From Bacteroidales bacterium (GTDB lineage: Bacteria > Bacteroidota > Bacteroidia > Bacteroidales > UBA12077): a stretch of DNA of 64,000 nucleotides. The position numbers and the translations under genes are program-made. Shown piece by piece: positions 1-9,600 of this stretch (its first letter is position 1; each line of letters starts with the position of its first letter). The stretch spans positions 23,823-87,822 of the forward strand of contig DMBU01000124.1 of assembly GCA_003446015.1 (NCBI GenBank), read 5' to 3'. The notes under the pieces are model-generated. The model had not been told where the DNA came from, did not search any database, and saw only the letters and a list, made by a program, of their open reading frames with translations.

Positions 1-30
1 AAATAAAGATATGATGGCAAGATTAAAATA

Positions 31-60
31 GGGTGATTCAAAATCACTCTATTTTTTTAT
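31..60 (+). terminator. Rho-independent terminator of a gene left of the window
   Basis: An 8-bp stem (GGGTGATT at 31-38, AATCACTC at 42-49, one G-T pair) with a 3-nt loop is followed by a T-rich run (ATTTTTTTAT). It reads as a terminator for a plus-strand gene that ends before the window. It also overlaps the stop codon of the convergent minus-strand protease at 49-51, so it may serve both directions, though the T run is weaker on the minus strand. Confidence 0.6.
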
Positions 61-2868
61 CAAAATCTTCGTGGTATAGCTATCATTTGCTGAAAATATT
101 TGAATAAAATAAATGCCTTCAGCGGGCTTATCCAAATCAATTATTTTATCTTCTTCATAGGATTCAATAACTCCTGATTGTTTTACAGTACCTGCAATAT
201 CAACAATTTTATAATAAACTGGATCGTCAGAATTGTTTGTTTCAATCTGAATATTAAATCTGCCGTTATTTGGGTTGGGATAAATTTTTATATTACCAGA
301 TTTATTGTCTTCAGCAATGAATTCTTCAAGGTCGCTCACAATCATGTATTTACTTTCTGAGAATGATTTACACCCAAAATTATTCGTTACCTCTACAAAA
401 TAATCTCCATCTTCTTCAATAATATAAGTTGTATTAATAGCTCCAATTATTGGATATCCATCAAGGTACCATTGATTACCGCTTTCAGAAGTTGAAATTA
501 ACTGATCCCCTATGTTTGTAAAACCTGGAGTTTTCGGCAAATCATAAACCACCAGAGCATCATTATCTTGTTTTATATACGTGTCATTCACAATTAATTG
601 AATAGGTTTTATACCGGGAGATTTGTATTTTACCCAAAAAGGTCCTGTTCCAACGGTATCGCGTGGGATTGCAGTATTGCCAAAGTTCCAGTAAAGATCA
701 TAAGTATCATCTAATATTGTTGTAATTAGTACACTATCAGAAATACAAATTGCTTGTTTATCTGGTGAAAAATCAAGGTCAATAATTGTATTATCTTCTG
801 TAATAGAAAGACTATCAATACTAATTCCAAAACCTCTTAATCCAATACCCTCTAGTGCAATTTGATAATTATCACTTAAGTTTGGAAGCGAGATCACTTT
901 CTTCTCCCATTTATCGATACTTTCTTTATAGGTTCTAATGGTTTTCCATGTTAAAGAATCTTCATCTTTATATAAAACATTTAAATTGTGAAAATCATTG
1001 TTAAACTCTGGCATTAGCATATAAAATGAAAGTTTTACATTCGTATATGAGGATAGATCAAATTTTGGCAATACTAATTTCGATGATTCGCTATAATCAT
1101 TATAAAAATACGCATTTACAGTGCCTTCAAATGCAGTATCAATTATTCCTTCAAATCCTCCGGATTTAAATTCCCATCCAATCGTATCATTCGATCTTTC
1201 TTCATACCAGTTATCAGGAATAAAATTTTGGTCTTCGAAAGTTTCTGTAAATGGTATTGTTAATGGAGTCAAAATATTTATATATAATTCATTAGAAGGT
1301 AGTGATTCATAATCAGCAGGTAAGTTATATTTGGCTGTAACAAAGTATTTGTATAAGGTGTTTTTAAATACTAAAGTATCATTATAGTTTGTGGCATCAG
1401 TAGAGTCAATTTTAACTGAGTTTCTGTAAATATAATAAAACTCAATAGCTGAACTATCTACAACTTCATTCCATGATAAATGTACAACTGTATCAATTAA
1501 TGATACCATTAAATGTGAAGGAATGGTGTCATATGGGAGATAACCGTTTATACTAACAAGTTCTGAATTGATAGGGTCGAGCCAGGTTTTTAGTTGATAA
1601 TTTGGTTGAAGAAAATCTTGCCACGAATGATATAGCTTTTGATAATAGTCGTTAAAGTTGTACGTGCAACTGGCATCACCACCTGTCAAATCTCCAATTA
1701 TTTTTCCACTCTGATCAAACAAAGGTGATCCTGAAGAGCCTCCTTCTGTTGTTCCTTCGTCCCATGCATCTATCCACCAGTGTTTGTATAAATCATATCC
1801 TTCACCATAATCACCCGTTGTTGCTCCACTATAAGATTTTGTAATTTTTTTAATATCTCCTTGTGGATGATGAATGGAAGTAACGCTTGTGGGGTCTGTA
1901 ATATTCCTGTTCCAGCCGGCAAAATATGGTTTATAGCTTGCTGGAATATCTTCAGATAGTTTAAGTAAGCTGAAATCAATGGTTTCTTGTGGCGGTGTTG
2001 CAATAATTATTGAACCTGCAACAGTTTGGTCAATTGGTCCATTTGTGTTTTCACAAGCAATGCTTTCATAGTTAAAATAAAATTTTGCTGCAGAAGCATC
2101 AACGGAATTGTTAATACAATGATTTGCCGTTAATAAATAAGGATATCCGTCCTGGTTAGTATTGTTAATTAACGCTCCGGAACAAAGCCATCCGTTATAA
2201 GTTATTTTACATACAGAATGCTTCAATAATTGCCATAACTCATTATCATCGCAATTTATATTTACATTGCAATCTCCCGAATCGCCAAAGCCTTTTGTGC
2301 TTTTCGATAAATAATTAAAAACATTTTTGTAATCGTGAGCTACGGATGATATGTGTAGTTCTCCTTTAAAATCAGCACTTTGAGGTTCGTGATACTCGAT
2401 TACAATTTCATCGCCCATAACAGGTGCAATAGGTAATATATTATTCCATTTATTGTTTTTGTAAGTAAATGAGCCCCTTATATGCTTTTGATCGGAGCTA
2501 TAAACAAATAATTTCGAACCTACTGGTAATCGGTAATGGCCGAATAAAATACTTAAAGAATACGCTCCTGCTGATTTTATTTTTAAATACCATGTTCTGT
2601 CACCATTGGAATTTTCTTCCCAAACACCATTATGTTCCGGACTTAGGTCAACCTCAATCATTGTTGCAAATCGTAATGATTTTAATCTGGATTTTGCATG
2701 CTGCTTATCCTCTCTTTCAAGTTTTCTTAAATTTACTTCGGGCAGAATAACAATTGGGATTTCGCTTTTTTGATTGTAAAATGCAGGAGTCCCTTTTTCA
2801 GCAATTTGTCCAAAATCCTGAAATGGAATAACGAATAGAAAGATTAAAATGATAGTAAAATATTTCAT
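49..2868 (-). CDS. Secreted trypsin-like (lysyl-endopeptidase-like) serine protease with T9SS sorting domain
   Basis: Secreted serine endopeptidase of the chymotrypsin fold, closest in layout to lysyl endopeptidases. Numbering from the ATG at 2868 (939 aa): signal peptide 1-21; probable propeptide to about 198; catalytic domain with His250 (LLTANHCI), Asp298 (IDFSLLKL) and Ser379 (GGSSGSP); then a fibronectin-III-like stretch, a cleaved-adhesin/jelly-roll-like segment, an Ig/PKD-like part, and a C-terminal type A sorting domain starting at IYPNPNNG. That last domain marks it as cargo of the type IX system, whose translocon gene sprA lies 0.7 kb away. An in-frame ATG at 2925 would add 19 residues before the signal peptide and lies upstream of the likely promoter at 2890-2897, so 2868 is preferred. 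The GGDASC segment after the serine resembles the substrate-pocket region of lysyl endopeptidase, but Lys specificity is inference. Confidence 0.88.
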   Translation of the reverse strand: MKYFTIILIFLFVIPFQDFGQIAEKGTPAFYNQKSEIPIVILPEVNLRKLEREDKQHAKSRLKSLRFATMIEVDLSPEHNGVWEENSNGDRTWYLKIKSAGAYSLSILFGHYRLPVGSKLFVYSSDQKHIRGSFTYKNNKWNNILPIAPVMGDEIVIEYHEPQSADFKGELHISSVAHDYKNVFNYLSKSTKGFGDSGDCNVNINCDDNELWQLLKHSVCKITYNGWLCSGALINNTNQDGYPYLLTANHCINNSVDASAAKFYFNYESIACENTNGPIDQTVAGSIIIATPPQETIDFSLLKLSEDIPASYKPYFAGWNRNITDPTSVTSIHHPQGDIKKITKSYSGATTGDYGEGYDLYKHWWIDAWDEGTTEGGSSGSPLFDQSGKIIGDLTGGDASCTYNFNDYYQKLYHSWQDFLQPNYQLKTWLDPINSELVSINGYLPYDTIPSHLMVSLIDTVVHLSWNEVVDSSAIEFYYIYRNSVKIDSTDATNYNDTLVFKNTLYKYFVTAKYNLPADYESLPSNELYINILTPLTIPFTETFEDQNFIPDNWYEERSNDTIGWEFKSGGFEGIIDTAFEGTVNAYFYNDYSESSKLVLPKFDLSSYTNVKLSFYMLMPEFNNDFHNLNVLYKDEDSLTWKTIRTYKESIDKWEKKVISLPNLSDNYQIALEGIGLRGFGISIDSLSITEDNTIIDLDFSPDKQAICISDSVLITTILDDTYDLYWNFGNTAIPRDTVGTGPFWVKYKSPGIKPIQLIVNDTYIKQDNDALVVYDLPKTPGFTNIGDQLISTSESGNQWYLDGYPIIGAINTTYIIEEDGDYFVEVTNNFGCKSFSESKYMIVSDLEEFIAEDNKSGNIKIYPNPNNGRFNIQIETNNSDDPVYYKIVDIAGTVKQSGVIESYEEDKIIDLDKPAEGIYFIQIFSANDSYTTKILIKK

Positions 2869-2889
2869 ACTGTCCCAAGAGAGTTCTAT

Positions 2890-2897
2890 CAAAAGTA
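2890..2897 (-). promoter_or_regulatory. Promoter -7 element of the serine protease gene
   Basis: The minus strand reads TACTTTTG, an exact match to the Bacteroidota -7 consensus TAnnTTTG. It sits 21 nt before the ATG at 2868. No clean TTTG -33 element is present at the usual 19-nt spacing, so the call rests on the -7 box and its position. Confidence 0.5.
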
Positions 2898-2949
2898 CCA
2901 AATTATTTTTAATTGAAATTATCATTTATCGAAATACAGCAAATTATTA

Positions 2950-2980
2950 TTTATTCAAATTTTCGGATACCTTATTTTTG
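2950..2980 (+). promoter_or_regulatory. Promoter of ruvA (TTTA-N19-TATTTTTG)
   Basis: TATTTTTG at 2973-2980 matches TAnnTTTG exactly. TTTA at 2950-2953 stands 19 nt upstream, one base from the -33 consensus TTTG. The expected transcript start is about 25 nt before the ruvA ATG. The promoter could serve sprA too, because only 17 nt separate the two genes. Confidence 0.6.
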
Positions 2981-3012
2981 TGTATTTTTAACAACTATTT
3001 TAATTTATACAT

Positions 3013-3594
3013 ATGTACGAATATTTAAAAGGGGAAATAAAAGAAATTTCACCTGCTCATATCATATTAGATAATCAGGGAATTGGCTATTTCATTAATA
3101 TTTCAGTTAACACATACTCTAAATTATCAGGAAAAGAAAATTGTTTAATTTTTATTTACGAAGTAATAAGAGAAGATTCACATCAGCTTTTTGGTTTTTT
3201 TGACAAAAAAGAAAGAGATATATTTTTACTCTTAATTTCTGTTTCAGGTGTAGGGGCAAATACAGCAAGAGTAATGCTTTCATCCTTATCTCCTGACGAA
3301 ATACAAAGTGCTATTTTCCTTAATAATATTGTATTATTAAAAAGCATTAAGGGCATTGGAGCAAAAACAGCAGAAAGAATTGTTTTAGATTTACGTGATA
3401 AAGTTGGAAAATTAACAGATGGTGATCAAATTGTTGTTAACTTAGACAATACTATTAAAGGGGAAGCGTTATCTGCTTTAGTAATGTTGGGTTTCCCAAA
3501 AGCTAAAGTCGATAAAATTATTAATGAAATTCTTAAAGAGAAAAAAGACCTTACTGTTGAAGGCCTTATAAAAGAGTCTCTTAAAAGGATTTAG
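3013..3594 (+). CDS. ruvA: Holliday junction branch migration protein RuvA
   Basis: RuvA binds four-way DNA junctions as a tetramer and loads the RuvB motor during recombination and repair. The 193-residue length is normal. It starts with the OB-fold domain (MYEYLKGEIKEI, then IGYFINIS). Two helix-hairpin-helix motifs follow (SVSGVGANTARVML and SIKGIGAKTAERIVLDL). The C-terminal domain III that contacts RuvB begins near GEALSALVMLGF and ends with LIKESLKRI. No ruvB or ruvC is in the window. It is followed after 17 nt by sprA, so the two are probably cotranscribed. As far as I recall, ruvA next to sprA is a common Bacteroidota arrangement rather than evidence of a functional link. Confidence 0.96.
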   Translation: MYEYLKGEIKEISPAHIILDNQGIGYFINISVNTYSKLSGKENCLIFIYEVIREDSHQLFGFFDKKERDIFLLLISVSGVGANTARVMLSSLSPDEIQSAIFLNNIVLLKSIKGIGAKTAERIVLDLRDKVGKLTDGDQIVVNLDNTIKGEALSALVMLGFPKAKVDKIINEILKEKKDLTVEGLIKESLKRI

Positions 3595-3611
3595 AATGTT
3601 TTTGCTGGCAA

Positions 3612-6600
3612 TTGAAAAGGATATTTATATATAGGCTACTATTAATATTTTTAATTATGGTTTGTGCAAATAATGTACAAGCTAAATTCTTATATCAATT
3701 TGATTTTCAACTAAAGGATAGTTTAAAATTTCAATTTAATGATCAGGACAATTATGGATATGACGAACCTGAAACATCTCCGCTTTATTTAGAGAGTCCT
3801 TCAAATATTAAAGATACGGTTGAATACGATCCCGCAACCAATGAATATATCATCACACAAAAAATTGGTGATCAGGATTATCGCCCTGCAAAAAGAATGA
3901 CTCTTGAAGAATATCAGGATTATCAGTTCGAACAATCTTTAAGAAATTATTGGCGCCAAAGAGCTAAAGGGGAAAGTATGGAAGCACAATCCGGACTTTT
4001 TCCAAATTTAAGATTGGGAGGCGAAGCTTTTGATAAAATATTTGGAGATAATGCGATCAATATTGTTCCCATGGGATCAGCAGAGCTTATCTTCAAAATA
4101 AATATAAACAATAATGAAAATCCCACTATTTCGGAAAATCTAAGAAAAACAACCACATTCGATTTTGAAGAAAAAATCATGATGAATGTGACCGGAAATA
4201 TCGGCGACAAAATTAAACTAGGCGTAAATTATAATACAGAGGCAACATTTGATTTCGAAAATCAAACAAAACTTGAATATATAGGTAAAGAAGACGAAAT
4301 TGTAAAGAGAGTCGAAGCTGGTAATGTAACTCTTCCTTTACCAGGATCTTTAATTACTGGTAGCCAAAGCTTGTTTGGTATTAAAACCGAATTCCAGTTT
4401 GGGAAATTAACTGTAACAAGTGTTTTTTCACAGCAAAAAGGAGAAACTAAGGTAATTGAGGTAAAAGGTGGAGCACAAACCCAACAATTTGAAATACAAG
4501 CCGACCAATATGATGCAAACCGCCACTTTTTTCTTGCACAGTATTTTAGAGAATTATATAATGATGCCCTAAAGGAATTACCCATTATTAAATCGCCCGT
4601 TACGATTACTAAAATTGAAGTTTGGGTAACCAATAAAGTTAACAATAACGAAGAAAACAGAAATATCCTTGCTTTGCTTGATTTAGGCGAAAGTGATTCT
4701 AGCATCTTTGCGGATGATGTTATTGATCCTCTAACGAACAGGCCATATCCCGACAATGGAATAAATAATTTATATGGTAATGTTTTAAATTTTAACAGAG
4801 ATCGCGATTTTAATGTTATTGGAAATGAACTTGAATCTAATTGGGGAAGCTCCAATTTTAAATCTGGCCAGGATTATGAAAAAATCGGAAGTGCCCGAAA
4901 GTTAAAATCAAACGAATATCAGCTTAATGAACGTTTAGGTTATATATCACTAAATAGCGCATTAAATGCAGATGAAATTTTAGCTGTAGCTTATGAACTT
5001 GATGTTGGGGGAACCCGTTATCAGGTTGGGGATTTCTCTACTGATGGAATAGATGCAGGTACAGATGCTGAGAAGAGTCCTTATTTAATGGCGAAATTAT
5101 TAAAAGGAACGAACCTTACTCCAAGTATCCCAACCTGGGATTTGATGATGAAAAACATCTATGCGATTGGCGCTTATCAGGTAAATAGTCAGGATTTTAT
5201 TTTAAATGTTTTATATCAGGATGATAAAACGGGAAATGCTTTAAATTATATTCCCGAAGGGAAAATAAATAAACAAATACTATTAAAAGTTTTAAACCTC
5301 GATAATCTGAATTCGCAATTAGATGCTACGCCCGACGGACGATTTGATTTTATTGAAGATATTACGATTAATGCATCAAATGGTCGAATAATCTTCCCGG
5401 TTTTAGAGCCTTTTGGCAGTTATTTAAAGGATCAATTTGATAACAATACAATAGCAGACAAATATATTTTCCAGGAACTTTACGATACCACATTAACCTA
5501 TGCCCGATTAGTTGCCGAAAAAAATAAATTTAAGCTTAAGGGTGAATACAAATCAGCTTCCAGTTCAGAAATTACACTGAATGCAATTAATATTCCTCAG
5601 GGTTCAGTAAAAGTAATGGCCGGTGGACAGCAACTAGTAGAAAATCAGGATTATACAGTTGATTATAACTTAGGGAGGGTAAGAATTATTAATCAAGGCT
5701 TACTGGAATCTGGCACTCCTCTTCAAATATCTTTAGAAAGTCAAGCCTTATATAGTATTCAAACAAAAACATTACTTGGTACTCATTTAAATTATCAGGT
5801 TTCAGATAATTTTAATATTGGTGCTACCGTAATGAATTTAACGGAAAGACCCCTAACTCAAAAGGTTTCAATTGGTGAAGAACCTATTTCAAACACCATT
5901 TGGGGATTAAACACTTCTTATAGAACTGAATCTCAATTTATAACTTCCTTAGTTGATAAATTGCCATTTTTAGAAACCAAAGAGAAATCATCAATTTTAG
6001 TCGATGCGGAATTTGCACAACTTATACCGGGCCATTCAAGTGCAATTGGAGCTGAAGGAAATGCTTATATAGATGATTTCGAAGGAAGTGAAACCTCCAT
6101 GGATATGAAAAGTTATAATGCCTGGGTAATTGCAAGTACACCTCAGGGTCAAAGTGATTTATTTCCAGAAGCGGTGAGCGCAGATAATCTTGTTTATGGT
6201 TATAACAGAGCAAAAATTGCCTGGTATAAGATCGATCCTTTATTTTTACGTAATAATTCCTTAACACCAGGACACATAAAAAGTGATGCAGAACAGCAAT
6301 CGAATCACTTTGTACGTGAAATTTACGAAGATGAAATATTTCCGAATAAACAATCAGAAACTACGGTCCCAAATGCTTTACAAGTGCTAAATGTAGCATA
6401 CTACCCAACGGAAATAGGACCATATAATTACGTGGTAAAAGATACATTACCTCTTGCTTTAGGTTTAGATGAAAATGGAGAATTAAAAAATCCTGAAACG
6501 CGCTGGGCTGGTATTATGCGTGAAATACCAACAAGCGATTTTGAATCAGCAAATGTTGAATACATTGAGTTTTGGTTAATGGATCCTTTCGTTTATGACT

Positions 6601-9600
6601 CAACAAGAACTGGGGGTAATTTATATTTTAACCTGGGTAATGTTTCGGAAGATATTCTTAGAGATTCCCGAAAATCATTTGAAGACGGACTTCCTAATAC
6701 TGATATTATAGAAGATGTTGATACTACAGCATGGGGGAGGATCCCCGGCAATGATTATTCTGTTGGAGCTTTCGATAATCCAAATACATTGCAGGATATT
6801 GGTTTGGATGGACTTGGAAATGCTGATGAAGAAACCTTTTTTAATGATTATCTTGATGATATTGAAAATTTAATTACAAATCCAGAAATCGTTGATCACT
6901 TTAGAAACGACCCTTCCAAAGATAATTTTCATTATTACAGGGGTGATGATTACGATGCGCTGCAATTAAGTATTCTTGGCCGATATAAACAATATAACGG
7001 AATGGAAGGAAACTCATCGGGTTCTAATGCAACTTTATCTACAAAAATTCCGGATTCTGAAGATATAAATAGAGATAAAACCTTAAGTGAAACTGAAAGT
7101 TATTTCCAGTATAAAGTAGAACTTGACCCCAACAAAATGGAAGTTGGCCAAAACTATATTGTGGATAGAGTTTCAGGATATGATGTTGACCTTCCAAATG
7201 GAGAACAAAATGTAAAAATTAACTGGTATCAATTTAGAATTCCAGTTCGTCAACCTGACCAAACTATTGGGGCAATACAGGATTTTACTTCTATTCGTTT
7301 TATGCGTATGTTCTTGAATGAATTTGAGGATAGTATAATATTACGTTTTGCTAAACTTGAATTAGTGCGCAGTGAATGGCGTAAATACGATATTTCCTTA
7401 ATGGAGGGTCACGAAGGACTCTCAACTCCTGAAAATTCAAATGGAACTTTCGAAATATCATCAGTGAATATCGAAGAAAATGATAATTACGCTTTGCCTC
7501 CGGGAGTCGATAGGGTAATAGACCCAACCAATCCACAACTCCGACAGCTAAATGAACAATCCATGGTACTTAAAGTAAAGGATCTTGACGATGGAGATGC
7601 ACGTGCTGCATATAAAACGATAAATCTTGATTTAAGGCAATATGAGAAACTGAAAATGTATGTTCATGCTGAAGGTCTTGAAAACGAAATTTTAAATGAT
7701 GAAGATTTAAGGGTTTTTATCCGTTTAGGAACCGATTATAACGGCAATTATTATGAGTATGAAATGCCAATGAAGGTAACTCCTCCAGGTAATTACAATG
7801 AATTTAGCAGGGAAGAAATTTGGCCTGAAGATAACAATATTGAAATTATTCTGGACGATCTTGTTGATGTTAAACAAGCCAGAAATGAAGAACTCCAGCA
7901 AGCAAACACTGTGTTTACTTATAATTCTGTTTATTCTTTATATAAAGACAAAACAAGAATCTCTGTCAGGGGAAATCCGAATTTGAGTAATGTTGTAACC
8001 ATAATGATTGGTGTTCGAAATCCTAGTAAACAAAACAACACAGTTTCTAATGATGATGGTATGCCAAAGTCAGGTGAAATTTGGGTAAATGAATTACGAT
8101 TAACCAACTTTAAAGAAGATGGAGGATGGGCAGCCAGAGCGCGAGTTTCGACAAAGCTTGCCGATCTTGGAACCTTGAATGTATCGGGTAGTGTTAGTAC
8201 TCCGGGCTTTGGAAGCATTGAAAAATCAGTTTCGGAAAGAAGCACCGAAGAAATTATTGAGTATGATGTGTCAACAAACCTTGATTTAGGTAAGTTCTTC
8301 CCTGAAAAAGCAAAGGTAAGTATTCCTGTGTATGCAGGATATTCTGAATCGTTTATCAACCCTGAATACAATCCTTTAGATCCAGATGTGACGTTAAAAG
8401 ATGCTCTTCAGAAAGCGGATACGAAAGAGGAAAGAGATTCAATTAAAAATGCTGCTCAGGATTACACCCAACGTAAAAGCATTAATTTTACAAATGTAAA
8501 AATTAATAAATCAAGTGAGAAACCACAATTTTACGATGTGTCGAATTTTTCAGTAAGCTATTCATATAATGAAACCTTTGCCCGTGATGTAAATACAGAG
8601 TATGATGTACTTAAAAATTACCGCGGTGCATTAAATTACATTTATAATACACGACCTAAAATTGTTGCTCCTTTCAGAAAATCTGGTGGGATACTTAATA
8701 CAAAGGCCTTAGCTATTATTAAAGATTTCAACTTTTATTATATGCCAACAAGCTTTTCTTTTAGAACCGATGTTTTTAGAAAATACCAGGCAAATAAAAC
8801 CAGAAATATTTATGATGCCAATAACATTATTGAACCAACATATAACAAAGAGTTTAATTGGAACAGGTATTATGATTTAAAGTGGGATCTTTCAAGATCA
8901 TTAAAACTTGACTTCTCGGCAACGAATATTGCACGTATTGATGAACCTTATGGAGAAGTAGACAGGCATAATAAAGATTCTTATCAGGAATGGAAAGATT
9001 CTATTTGGGAAAATATTTGGAATTTTGGCCGAAATACACAATACAATCATAATTTAAATGTTACCTACAGGGTTCCAATTAATAAAATTCCACTTTTAGA
9101 CTGGACCAACTTAACAGCCCGCTACAATGCAACTTATAACTGGGAAGCAGGGCCGTTGTTAAGTCCCGACAGTGAATATGATCTGGGTAATTCCATTCGC
9201 AATTCCAATACCATTCAGTTTAATGCACAGGGTAATATGCTTAATTTGTATAATAAACTGGGTTTTTTAAAGCGGATTAACCAGAAATATAGCAAACCTA
9301 AATCGCAACGAAAAAAGACCGAATACGAAAACGTAAGTTACCAGGCCGATAATGTTTGGTTTAGAGAAGGCCGTTCACGATCGATTTATCATGAGTTAAA
9401 TACTGAGGAAATTACCAACGTTAAAGTTACCGATGCCGAAGGTAACGAGGTTAAAGGAGAATGGAATGTTTCAACAAAACGAAAAATTACATTTAAATCT
9501 GAAAAAGACGTAGATAATACGATCATTCTGGTAGAAGGGAAAATTGAGAAAAAAGAAAACCCATTGGTTTTTGTGGCAGAAAATACAGCTCTGTTAATTA

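Noticed and set aside
49..2868. Gingipain-like cysteine protease
   Set aside because: The catalytic motifs are His-Asp-Ser of a trypsin fold (GGSSGSP); only the adhesin-like and sorting domains are shared with gingipains.
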